From Ctena decussata (lineage: Eukaryota > Mollusca > Bivalvia > Lucinida > Lucinidae), in assembly GCA_963989385.1 (NCBI GenBank), contig OZ022501.1:19182102-19246101 (forward strand): 64,000 nt of DNA, in the 5' to 3' direction. Both the position numbers and the translations under genes were made by a program. Positions 11,817-22,172 of the stretch are shown here, piece by piece; position 1 is the first letter of the stretch; each line of letters begins with the position of its first letter. Under the pieces are notes generated by a model, which ran no database searches, had not been told where the DNA came from, and saw only the letters and a program-made list of their open reading frames with translations.

Positions 11817-12012
11817 AACTCAGTAGGTTAGTAGAGCTGGCCTATTTATCTAGTGGTCTCAGGTTTGAGCCCTGCTGAAGGCAGGAATCTTTCCAATCGT
11901 TAACAGGGTTCCATTGCACACAGCCTTTCATTATTATTCTCCCATCATCCTGATTTGACTGAAATACTGTTAAAAAGGAAGTAAAATTGCAAGACATCCA
12001 TCCACCCATTCA
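11817..12012 (+). repeat. SINE, family S2 copy b
   Basis: The head ACTCAGTAGGTTAGTAGAGC with TCTAGTGGTCTCAGGTTTGA is followed by body AACAGGGTTCCATTGCACAC and CATCCTGATTTGACTGAAAT, and a tail CATCCATCCACCCATTCATA. It ends about 20 bp before the left TIR of the zinc-finger transposon. Confidence 0.8.
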
Positions 12013-12036
12013 TAGCCAAAATAGTTTGATATAAAT

Positions 12037-14302
12037 CACAGTTGTCCAACTCTGTTACTACGTAAAAAGAAATTCAACGAATTTTGTCACAGCTATATTA
12101 CACATTAAACTGTCACTGTTACAGCTATTCAGCGATTGATACGGGAATTCAACGAATGTAAATGAGGAAAAGGACTGAAATGTGAATATTCTTAAATATT
12201 GGTAGATATGATGTATATTACTTTTTCTTGGCAAAACTTGGCAGAGAACATTGCACAGTATGGATAAGATTTAGATAATACAAAGTAAGTGACAGTTTTG
12301 TAAAATGGAAGAAAATCACCGTGGGGTCAGTTTTGCAGTTAATGGAGAATAAACATCATTTCTACTTTACAATTATTAATTGCATGCTGGTCTACAATAA
12401 CAGCCATTGATGTGTGGTCATTATGTTATTTAAACCCACTGGTAGATATGATCAAATTACAATCAAAACTTTGCTTAATGAAAATTTATGTTACAGGAAT
12501 TAGCAGACCCCGTTACAGAGATTAACCGACTTTCAGATTTCGGTTACAGAAATTGACCGATTTTTTCAATGTATTGTTAAAGTTGGATGAAAAAGAAAAA
12601 ATGATTTCAATCAGATTTTAGGTCTTGTTATCGTATTTTTTATAGTTGAATGTGGGAATTATACAGAAAAAATGCAAATAACAGTTGTCTGCCAGTCTTG
12701 TATGTATAGTCAGAACATATTCCATAGATCATTATAGTGGATGAAGTAAGGTCTTTAAAACATATTGTTCCAGGAAAAAAGATTCACTTTCAATTTAAAA
12801 TTACACATTTCTTCTGATGTCTGCTGAGGGCTGGACGCCAAGAGAAACACTTGCCACAAGCGCAAAAATTGTTTTTTGGTCCGTGTTTTCCCTCCATGCT
12901 GTTGATGACTTGTAACTTTTCTGGCACTCCTGGCAAGCAAATTTCAATGTTTGTCCCGTACGTGCCCGTTCGTGTCTGTAATAGCTGGAATGTATTGAAA
13001 AAGCCTTGGTACACTTTTTACATTTATATGGCTTATATCCAAGATGCACATTCATGTGGCTAAAATTGTTTGTCTTATTTATAAATCCCTTTCCACCTTT
13101 TCCACAGCTGTGATTAAATTTTTTCTCATGCTTCATTTTCTTGTGATACAGTAGAATGTAACTGTTTGTGGAGTATCTGAACACTGTTCACATAACAATT
13201 TGTTTTCTGAATAAGTATGCTCTAAATGTAATTTTAGTTCATAATTGTCACAATAACTTTTTGAACATTCACTGCACTCGTATCTTCTGCTTTTGTGTGC
13301 ACTGTTGACATGTCTGCGTAAATTAGATTTTTGCAATGTTTTAGAAACAACCTTCTTGTTCACATTTAAATAATACTCTCTTCCGTTTTTGCGACATTGT
13401 TTCCTCTTGATTGGCTTCCTTGTGGATTTGTGGGGTTTCTCCTAGAATGGTTTCTTCAAATTTAGATGCTTCCAAACTAGGCCCTGTCCTGTAACTGCTT
13501 GTAATATTTGTAAGAGTTTGTAGCACTGGTGAATCTATTCTATTTTGCATGTCTTCCACAATGTCCGGAACACTACTGACAATTGAATCATCCAGATAAA
13601 CAGAAGATTGTTCTTCAAAAGAAAGATATATCTTATTGAATTTCTGTAACACGAACAGATAATTTCTGTAACATAAAAAATAAAGTTGTTGAATTTCTGT
13701 AACATAGCAGAGAATTTTCATATAGCAAGTCAAAAGAAAAAAATTGGATGAAAATATTTTACTACCTATTTAATCATTATAGATGTACAGAAAGTATACT
13801 AAATGCTACAATAGTTGACTCCTGCAGTTGCTGTAATGGGATGTTTGTGTATTTTATTGTTTTAATGTGGGGATGGAGTAATGGCACATATTAGTGCAAA
13901 ATCAGGATGTTGCAAGCTAATTACCGAAGTATATCATTTCAGCAGAAACCTACTTACCTTTGAATATTCAGTCTTAAACTCCTTTTGGTATAATTTAAGA
14001 ATTCTTTTAATGCAGATGACCAAGCTGTAAAAACACACAATTAACAAAACAAGTGTAAGTAAAGTCATTTATATGATTACCCAGAGATATTCTGCTACTC
14101 CAATTACTCAGTGTTGATAAGCCCCATCTGCAGAGGTCAGGTACATCAATTTAGATCACACACTGCTGACAGAACCTCATTAAAATATATACCGTAAAAA
14201 TAAACAAGGGTAGAAAGCGTCTGCTAAATTACTTGTCTGACAATTCCTGTAACAAAATTCGTTGAATTTCTTTTTACGTAGTAACAGAGTTGGACAACTG
14301 TG
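12037..14302. mobile_element. DNA transposon with 51-bp perfect TIRs carrying a zinc-finger pseudogene
   Basis: Bases 12037-12087 (CACAGTTGTCCAACTCTG...) are an exact inverted copy of 14252-14302. TAAAT flanks both ends (12032-12036 and 14303-14307), a 5-bp TSD. Subterminal motifs GTTACAGRRATT lie near 12490, 12512 and 12543, with inverted copies AATTTCTGTAAC at 13639, 13661 and 13692 and a variant at 14242. No transposase was recognised, so it is probably non-autonomous or moved in trans. Perfect TIRs imply recent mobility. The superfamily is unclear: CACAG ends with a 5-bp TSD recall Transib-type elements, but this is only inference. Confidence 0.88.
12800..13733 (-). pseudogene. Broken multi-C2H2 zinc-finger gene inside the transposon
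   Basis: On the minus strand an acidic/Ser-rich N-terminal stretch (DIVEDMQNRIDSPVL, then SQKRKRVLFKC) leads into about seven C2H2-type fingers. Finger 1 (CEQEGCF...KSNLRRHVNSAH) is split by a frameshift at about 13341. Finger 2 (YECSECSKSYCDNYELKLH) follows. Finger 3 is split by a one-base loss at about 13184, where CEQC continues as FRYSTNSYILLYHKKMKH in another frame. Finger 4 has Gly for its second Cys (CGKGGKGF). Finger 5 (YKCKKCTKAF) has Arg for its last His. Finger 6 (CQECQKSY) shifts frame near 12910, and the last ends RPALSRHQKKC. At least three frameshifts plus two lost ligands make it non-functional as written. It was probably a captured host zinc-finger gene or an element-encoded DNA-binding protein. 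Sequence error cannot be excluded for single indels. Confidence 0.85.
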
Positions 14303-14307
14303 TAAAT

Positions 14308-14758
14308 TGCAGCTGTATACTGTTCATGAAATGAGATAAACATAACTCTTAACTCTAGGTGAGGTTATAGCTGTAACTGCCGAATGTGGGGTAGTTTAAC
14401 TGCTACTGCATTTTGCTCAACATATAACTGTAGTCTTTCCTACACATTCTATTTGTTGCTGTATTTAACTCTGCATTGGTGGTGATTCTTTGTTGCAAAA
14501 TTACTGGTGATAGTATCTTTCTTTGATGGAATTGACTTTTTTATTTTCCAGTTCATTTGCAGAAGATATTACTCTGATCATGCAGGCTCTTGTGAGACCA
14601 AATATTGAGATATCATGAATTTGATTATTATTTGATCTATTAATTTAGTACCATTATAAGTTTATAACTACAGTAAGACTGGTCTCTGCAAAAAATATAG
14701 TACCTCTGTACCTCTGTGACAATTTGAAAAATATATAAATAGACAAATTAGAGCCAGA
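14308..14758. other. Intron or spacer continuing the pre-insertion repeat
   Basis: Begins with the same ATGAGATAAACATAACTCTT / TATAGCTGTAACTGCCGAAT phrases seen before the transposon. Nothing else recognised. Confidence 0.45.
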
Positions 14759-14959
14759 CAGAGCTCTAGATAAGAGGGAGTAATTGAAAATAATTAAGGA
14801 TATTTTTTGTTATTTCTGCATAAAAACATATATTGTGACCCCTCATCTGAACCGTCTCCACGAGACGGTTCAGATGAGGGGTCACAAGATAATGGTTTCA
14901 ATGTGAAATAAAAAAAATATCCCTCAGTTATCATCAAATACCCCTTATCTAGAGCTCTG
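14759..14959. repeat. hAT-like MITE, family B copy 2
   Basis: CAGAGCTCTAGATAAG ... CTTATCTAGAGCTCTG are perfect 16-bp ends. The centre is a perfect hairpin, TGTGACCCCTCATCTGAACC-GTCTC-CAC-GAGAC-GGTTCAGATGAGGGGTCACA. It is 201 bp. Flanks GCCAGA/GCCTGA are only approximately repeated. Confidence 0.85.
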
Positions 14960-15633
14960 GCCTGATATAAAGCAGCAATGTGGATGAAGATCATTCTTAT
15001 CAGGCCAATATCACATGAGGGACAGCTAGTTCCAAAGAGTGAGTTCCCAGTCAATAAGAATGAATTCAAATACATGAGCTTGCTATCATTTAACAGTCCC
15101 ATCTCTGCTAGGATAATTGTTTGAGATAATAACTTGTTTTTTGAAAATTTTACCATAATTTTTTCTGTGTGATGATTTTAACTTACCAGTAATGGTTTTC
15201 CAAGGCATGTAGCACTCCTTTTCACCGAAAAAGCCTGTCTGGTACTGTGATCAGGACATTTATTTAAATCATGTGATGAAGATACCACACAAAATAACAC
15301 CAGAAAGATTGCCAAAGGTTTTAATTCAGAAAACATTCAGTTTTCCTGGCATCTCAAAGGACCAATTTTAGGTGAAATAAACTGAAATTACAGAGTGCAC
15401 CAAGTTTAACTCAATTGCAGTCCAGTTTTGTCTTGTATATTACAACAGCTATTGTCAACAACTATCCCAGCCCAGTGGGAAAAAGATCCAGTCAGGTTTT
15501 GCACTTGCAGACATCAAAGTTAACATAATGACATGAAAGGGTGCAGAAATTAACGAATTAGACAATCATGTTTTTTTAGGTGTTTATAAATCATGAAGCA
15601 GAAATTAACAAATTACAGAATCATGTGTTTGCC
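14960..15633. other. Intron or spacer, no gene seen
   Basis: The 120-aa minus-strand open frame overlapping the family B copy has no domain and is driven by the MITE. Nothing else recognised. Confidence 0.5.
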
Positions 15634-15638
15634 ATGAA

Positions 15639-15970
15639 CGCAGGATATAATCGATTCCGCTAATTTTCGCTTCCTGCAGAGACTGTAATCATATTTGGCT
15701 TCTGCTGAGACTGTCCGCAATGTCTTGCTTCCATCCAAGACTTCTGTACATGATAAATGGCTTCCTGCAGAGACTGTCCGCGTGATTCTGCTTCCTAACG
15801 AATTTCTCGGCAGGAAGCAGAGTCATGCAGACAGTCTCTGCAGGAAGCCATTTTTCGAAGACAGTAGTTCCTGCAGGAAGCAAGAGTTCAGGGACAGTCT
15901 CGACGGAAGCCAAATATGACGGACAGTCTCTGCAGGAAGCGAAAATTGGCGGACTGGTTTATACCCTGTG
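15639..15970. mobile_element. Foldback element, family D copy 1
   Basis: 332 bp. Ends are variants of CACAGGGTATAATCGATTCC, and ATGAA flanks both sides (15634-15638, 15971-15975), a 5-bp TSD. The interior is a large palindrome built from repeated GCTTCCTGCCGAGACTGTCC units. Both strands stay open for 74 codons because of the palindromic repeat structure. Confidence 0.9.
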
Positions 15971-16072
15971 ATGAAGCAAAAGAAGAAGCCTTACTGAATG
16001 AGCAATAGAGAACTGAATAGAGAAGACAATGTCAGCCTTTGCATCCTGGTCAGTCTTTGCTGGCTTACCGTT

Positions 16073-16171
16073 ATATGTAATATGTCTAAATTTTGGGACA
16101 CCTAAAATAGATAATTTTCCATTTGGAACAAATGGAAAATTATTTATTTTAGGTGTCCCAATACTCAGATT
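16073..16171. repeat. Mariner-like MITE, family A copy 2
   Basis: TCTAAATTTTGGGACACCTA and the inverted TTTTAGGTGTCCCAATACTC flank a TTTTCCATTTG...CAAATGGAAAA apex. Outer ends are decayed, so boundaries are approximate. Confidence 0.75.
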
Positions 16172-16821
16172 TTTTTTATCTCCGCACCACCCTTTTGGGA
16201 TTGCACAGTCTTTATATTGCTTCAGCAGTATCAGGGACATTTCTGTTGTCACAGCTCATAGTCTAAACAACATGTTTTGAATAAAGAGCATATACATGAG
16301 AAAAGTAGGAAACTATAAATAAATTGCTGCTAATTTGCTACCTTTTAGTTTTAGCTATGATGATAATAGTTCATTTATCATAAAAGTAAATGCTGTTATT
16401 ATTAGTTTCGTGATGGCATGAAATGTAGGCCTTTTAGTACTGTTGTACTTCAGATGTTGGGAGGTAAAATAATCCAGAGATTATAGCTACTACAGTAGCA
16501 TCCTTGTATTATGTATATGAGCAATGTTGAAGACGAAGTTCATTGTTTCATCTGAACACATTTATTAAGTTCATTGTTTCTTCTGAACACATTTATTAGG
16601 GTTCATTTTCCTCATTGGCTACTCTGTACCCTTTGCTCTAGATAAATGTACATGTATTTGCACAAATGGCATGATTATGGTATAGTGGACTGGACCCCTG
16701 TGGACAGGGGTTTTAATGATGCCTCTCAGAAATAACCCTTTTAAGGTTAGTGCAGGTTTGGATTTTGATATGGAGAACACAGGATGTAGGAACGGAGATG
16801 TATTTTTTTTTCTTTTTTTCG

Positions 16822-16853
<32 letters not shown>

Positions 16854-17109
16854 CTTCAGACAATCCTAGCACATTTTAAAAAATGTCTTATTTGATCAAC
16901 CAGTCCTTCCAATCTGTCTGTATCAGATAGAATTGTGTTTTTGCTGGTGCTTGTAAAACACTTTCGATTTCTCCGACTTTGATTTTCCATAAAACATTAA
17001 TAAAGCATCTTTCATGGCCTTATGCATGTCATAAAAGCAGCATAACATTGAAGTTGATAAATATGTTTTTTTTGCTCTGTCTTAAGAAAGTATGCCTTAT
17101 CATATGTGC
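16172..17109. other. Intron or spacer with a long T-run
   Basis: A poly-T stretch of roughly 45 bases lies at 16801-16850. A near-exact direct duplication (AAGTTCATTGTTTC.TCTGAACACATTTATTA) occurs at about 16538-16600. No gene. Confidence 0.5.
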
Positions 17110-17201
17110 AAACACTGAAAACTCTGATCAGACCGTGCATGTGCACTGTCTGATCAGAGTACTTGCACGGTCTGATCAGAGTCATCACTGTTTGCTAGAT
17201 C
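17110..17201. repeat. Family G-like tandem hairpins (TCTGATCAGA)
   Basis: CTCTGATCAGACCGTGCA, ACTGTCTGATCAGAGT and ACGGTCTGATCAGAGTC repeat in alternating orientation and end in CACTGTTTGCT. The palindrome TCTGATCAGA is the core shared with families C and G. Confidence 0.55.
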
Positions 17202-17579
17202 TATGGGTTGTTGGTTTTGAAGAGGGTAGAATCTGCTCAGATACATTGATGCACTTGTTGATCTGAGTGCTGACACTTCTGGTATGTTGGCTTTTATCAG
17301 ATGGAATAGCTCTTCAGTTTTATTCCACCTTGCTTCTTGTAGACTTCATCTAGGCTGTATGGTGCCATTGTACTTAATTTAGATGGCTTCTCGCATATAA
17401 TATACTTGTCAAAATTGAACTCTCCAGATCCTCAAAGAATATTACATGTATATAATTATCTTGTCAGTGAATTTTGTATGAATAAAATATTGTTACCAAA
17501 AACTAAAAAGGGAGCATTCATTTTTTATGCTAATCTTACCTGAGTGTCAAACAACTTCATATCATCATGACATTGCATC
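17202..17579. other. Intron or spacer, no feature seen
   Basis: No gene recognised. Confidence 0.45.
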
Positions 17580-18345
17580 AGCAGTGAATTGTTGTTCCAG
17601 ACATTTAGATTGAACATATTTAATTGTACATATGTAACTATACATAAAGAAATAGCGGAAACATACTGAAACTATATTAAGTTGAAACATATTAAAACTA
17701 CCAAGAACTAGCTGAAGCATACTAAAACAATTTGTATGAAGAAATTGATAGAACAAATTGAAACAATTTTTAAAGAAGTGGCTGAGGCATATTGAAACTG
17801 TATATAAAAATAACAGAAACATATTGAAAGTATGAATATAAAGAAATAACTGAAACATATTATATAACTTAATATAAAGAAATAGCTGAAACATACTACA
17901 ACTATGTTTAGCTGAAGCATATTAAAACTATAGAGAACTGGCTAAAGCATATTGAAACAATTAGTGTGAAGAAACTGGTGAAACAAATTGAAATGGTGTT
18001 GAAAGAAGCGGCAGAGACATATTGAAACTGTATACAAAAATAAAACAGAAATATTTTGAAAATATGAATGAATATAAAGAATTAATTGAAACATATAATT
18101 AATTATAACATAATATAAAGAAATAGCTGAAATATTAACTGAAACTATATGTTGAGCTGAAACATATTTAAACTATTGAGAACTAGCTGCAGCATAGTGA
18201 AACAATTTGTATGAAGAAATTGGGTGAAACAAATACAGAAGCAGCTGAGACATTTAGAAACTATATATAAAAAATAACAGAAACATTTTGAAAGAATAAC
18301 TGAATCATATAGAGCTGTGTACATAGAAATAGCTGAAGCATAAAT
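17580..18345. repeat. Minisatellite, about 37-40-bp unit (left block)
   Basis: Degenerate tandem units of the form AAAGAAATAGCTGAAACATA followed by TTGAAACTAT. The same array resumes at 20326, so the 2-kb element between the blocks is an insertion. Minus-strand open frames here (repeating FQLFLYI) are repeat translation. Confidence 0.85.
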
Positions 18346-20325
18346 TTTTAGCTCACCTGGCCCGAAGGGCCATAGTGAGCTATTGTCATACCAATGCGTC
18401 CGGTGTGCGTCGTGCGTCGTCACACAATTTGTCCGTCAACACCTAAAAACAAATATTCAAACATCTTCTTCTGTAAAACTACTGGTCCCATGGTTCTCAA
18501 ATTTCACATGGAGCATGACCTGACTCCAGGGTCTCAGAATTGTAAAATTGGGTTAGGTTGAAAATCCAAGATGGCCGCCGTTACTAAAAATAGCAAAAAC
18601 AACAAAATAAACTTCTTCTCCAGAACCACTGGGTATATTTGTCTGAATTTTGGCATGGAACATCAGTGAAACCTTGGTATTCAAAATTGTAAAAATGAAA
18701 AAAATCTGTATCGGAGTTTTGTCACAGTGACCTACTTTCTGTTTACGTGTGTAATTTTGCTCAAATGCCAATGTCAAAAAATGACCTATTTAAACAACTT
18801 CAAACAACTTTTTCTCTAAAACTACTGGTCCCATGGTTCTCAAATTTCACATGGAGCATGACCTGACTCCAGGGTCTCAGAATTGTAAAATTGGGTCAGG
18901 TTGAAAATCCAAGATGGCCGCCGTTACTAAAAATAGCAAAAACAACAAATTCAACTTCTTCTCCAGAACCATTTGGTATATTTGGTTGAAAGTTTGCATG
19001 GAACATAAGTGGGACCTTGGTATTAAAAATTATAAAAATAAAAACAATCTATAGCGGAATTAGGTCACAGTGACCTACTTAGCGTTTACAAGGCCGATTT
19101 TGCTCAAATGTCAATATCTAAAGAAAATGCAACCAATTCTGACCAGATTTGGTCAGAAATGGTTCTTGAATGGAATTATTTCAATTTTGTGCCAGTTGAC
19201 TATCCAAGATGGCCACCATGGGGGCCGTTTCTAAAAATAGCACAAACATAAAAATGACAATTACTCACGAACCCTTGAATGGAATTGGACCAATTTTGTG
19301 TCAGAATGTTCCTTGCATGAAGCCGTTTCGATTAATTGCGATTTGGCATTCCAAGATGGCCGCCATCTGGTGTTACTAAAAATAGCACAAACCTAAAAAT
19401 GACAATTACTCAAGAACCCTTTGATGGAATTGGACCAATTTTGTGTCAGAATGTTCCTTGCATGAAGTCGTTTTGATTAATTGCAATTTGGCATTCCAAG
19501 ATGGCCGCCATCTGCCGTTACTAAAAATAGCACAAAACATGAAAATGACAATATTTCAGTAACCGCTGAATGGATTTTGACGAAATTTGTGTCAAAATGA
19601 TTCTTGCATTGAGATGTTTCAAAAATATCTAACTGTAGACCATTCATATTGGCCTCTGTTACTAAAAATAGAAAAATGTAAAAATTAGAAAATTTCAATG
19701 GAGTTGGATTAATTTTGTGTCAGAATGGTCCTTTAATTAAGCTTTTTCGATTTTTGGCATTTTGGCATTCCAAGATGGCCGCCATTTGCCGTTACTAAAA
19801 ATAGCACAAAACATGAAAATGACAATATCTCAGTAACCGCTGAATGGATTTTGACGAAATTTGTGTCAAATTGATTCTTGCATTGAGATGTTTCAAAAAT
19901 ATCTAACTGTAGACCAGTCATATTGGCCTCTGTTACTAAAAATAGAAAAATGTGAAAATCAGAAAATCTGGAACTGGACCAAATTTTGTCAAATTGGTCC
20001 TTGCATGAAGGATTTTCGATTTTTTGCATTTCAGCAATCCAAGATGGCCGCCATCTGCCGTTACTAAAAATAGCACAAAACATGAAACTGGCAATATCTC
20101 AGTAACCCCTGAATGGTTTTTGATGAAATTTGTGGCAAAATCATTCTTGCATTGAGATGTTTCAAAAGTAAATATATAAAGACCAGGCAAGTTGGCCTCT
20201 GTTACTAAAAGTAGCAAAATGTGAAAATGAGAAATTCTCAGTGGAATTGGACCAATTTTGTATCAGAATGGTCCCGTTGCACAATAGCCAGGTGAGCGAT
20301 ATCAGGCCCATTTGGGCCTCTTGTT
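18346..20325. mobile_element. Helentron-like (or similar) element with hairpin ends
   Basis: Starts TTTTTAGCTCACCTGG followed by a CCCGAAGGG hairpin, and ends GCCAGGTGAGCGATATCAGG with a GGCCCATTTGGGCC hairpin then TCTTGTT. GCTCACCTGGC near the start and GCCAGGTGAGC near the end are inverted subterminal repeats, with a hairpin next to the 3' end; that layout is described for Helentron/Helitron2-type elements. The interior is tandem, with CCAAGATGGCCGCC followed by TTACTAAAAATAGCA repeated about every 100-300 bp. No protein is encoded. The class assignment is inference. Confidence 0.6.
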
Positions 20326-21120
20326 CAAAAATAGCTTAAACATAATGAAATAGAGGATCTTACACGAGTGGTCATTTGATATGAAATTTATGAAATGAGC
20401 CTCCAGCTAGTTTCATAAATTTCATATGAAATGACAACAAGTGTAAGATTCTGTTAATCATGACCCTTTAAAATGGGATTTAAAGCCTTCAAACTCAACA
20501 TGATTTCAATAAGAAAACACATTGTAGACATGGACGTTGTCAATGACATCACGTGTATGCGCCAAAGTGTTATTACACGTGTGGTCATATTATTTTTATG
20601 ACAATACGTTATCCACTGAATAACATCGATGTCATATGATAAAAAATTGAAGAAATAGGTAAAACATTGATACAATGAAAAAAATAAAATTTATTGATAC
20701 AATGAAAAGAAAAAAAAGCTAAACCTATCGCAAAACAAGATACCATTACGAGGAATTATTTGAAACATATAAAGAAATTGCTGAAACATATGAAAAGAAA
20801 GTATAAAGAAACAGCTGAACCATATGGAATTGTGTATAAAGCACTGAAAGTATGTTTAAAGAACTTGAGGAAACATATTGGAACTATGTATAAAGAAAAT
20901 TCTGAAACATATTGAATCAAAATACATGAAGATGTAGGTAAAACATATGAAAAGTGTAAAAGAATAGCTGAAACATTCTGAAAGTGTGGATAAAGAAGTA
21001 GCTGAATTTTGTTAAAATTATGTGTAAAGAAATAGATGTAAACATATTAAAAAGAAAAAGCTAAAACTTGTTAAAGATACATATAAAGAAACAGCTGAAA
21101 CACACTGAAACTCTTTTAGA
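20326..21120. repeat. Minisatellite, about 37-40-bp unit (right block)
   Basis: Continues the AAAGAAATAGCTGAAACATA array. A block at about 20350-20680, including the hairpin at 20355-20452, interrupts it. Confidence 0.8.
20355..20452. repeat. Hairpin element in the minisatellite
   Basis: GATCTTACACGAGTGGTCAT...ATGAAATTTATGAAA pairs with TTTCATAAATTTCATATGAA...GTGTAAGATT. Imperfect palindrome of about 98 bp, probably a MITE. Confidence 0.65.
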
Positions 21121-21530
21121 GAAAAAAGCTCTTTTGGTTTGAAATTGGATTAAAACATTTCTAAACTTACAGCATGCCATATAGACCCTAAATACTGGAA
21201 CAGATTGAGTGCCTGCACAGTGACGCAGTGACGGTAGGTGGGCCTAGATCAGACTGATTTAAGATAGAGTCTGTATGCGATCTTTTAGCCATTTTCTGAC
21301 ACATGCTGGATCAATCTCAACTCTTCCTTTTTTTTTCAAATTGGGTAAATAACAGGCATTGGTCAAAGTGTCTGAACATTTAAAATAAGAAGGGAATGAA
21401 ATTTCACCATGCACACTGTTGTAATTAGATTGATTAAAGTATTTCACTATTTATGAGAATCGATGATTGTCTAACACTTCATTTTTAGAATAACCATAGA
21501 AATTGTAAGTATTGGAACAGGTACATCTGA
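21121..21530. other. Intron or spacer, no gene seen
   Basis: Nothing recognised apart from AT-rich unique sequence. Confidence 0.45.
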
Positions 21531-21604
21531 GGAAACAGTGCAGACCCAGATCAGACTGCTCCTTACAAGGAGCATTCTGATCATGAGGGTCGGCACTGTT
21601 TGCC
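21531..21604. repeat. Family G hairpin
   Basis: GGAAACAGTGCAGACCCAGA...GGGTCGGCACTGTTTGCC with the apex CTCCTTACAAGGAG. A half copy recurs at about 21780-21825. Confidence 0.7.
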
Positions 21605-22172
21605 ATTCCTTCTGCATCTTTTGGATGCATTCGAGGACAGTTTTGGTTATTTTGTCAATGTCCCAAGTTTTCGCATTTTTACAATACCATAGTTACGTAC
21701 CTTCAGTATTTGGACAGCTCGTTTACCAGTTGCAGTATAAGAAGTTAAGTTTGCAGTATCAGATAGCTGATTACAGACTGGCAGACAGTGCATACCCTGA
21801 TCAGAGAGTTCCGCACTGTTTGCTCAGGTACTTCTCAATATTTAGGGTCATTTTGGTAAGTGTAAATTCAATTTAAGATTATGTAAGAAAATCAATAAGA
21901 AAATCAATTTTTCAGATTCAGACTTTAAGAAAGTAGAATATGTTACACTGAACATAACTTTATTCTTAAAAGACAGGCTTCACCCTGTTGTTTGTCTTCA
22001 TCAAGCAGAGCCTTGTCCCAGGTTGAAATTTTGACACAGAGGGTGAGATTTACCTATCCTACTACATTGATTGGTTCTTGATGGATTATTTTTCTCTCAC
22101 TTTTAAGAAACTTTAAACCTCAAATCAGATTAAGCTTCAAACTAGAAAATTTTAACTTTTTAACCAGCAGCT
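21605..22172. other. Intron or spacer, possible Penelope-like end
   Basis: At about 21945-22015 ACTTTATTCTTAAAAGACAG and GTTTGTCTTCATCAAGCAGA resemble the end phrases seen at 39425 and 40960. No gene. Confidence 0.4.

Noticed and set aside
21779..21825. TTTGCTCAG|GTAC as the end of a PDE4 exon
   Set aside because: Lies upstream of the UCR1 exon and within a family G palindrome; coincidence.
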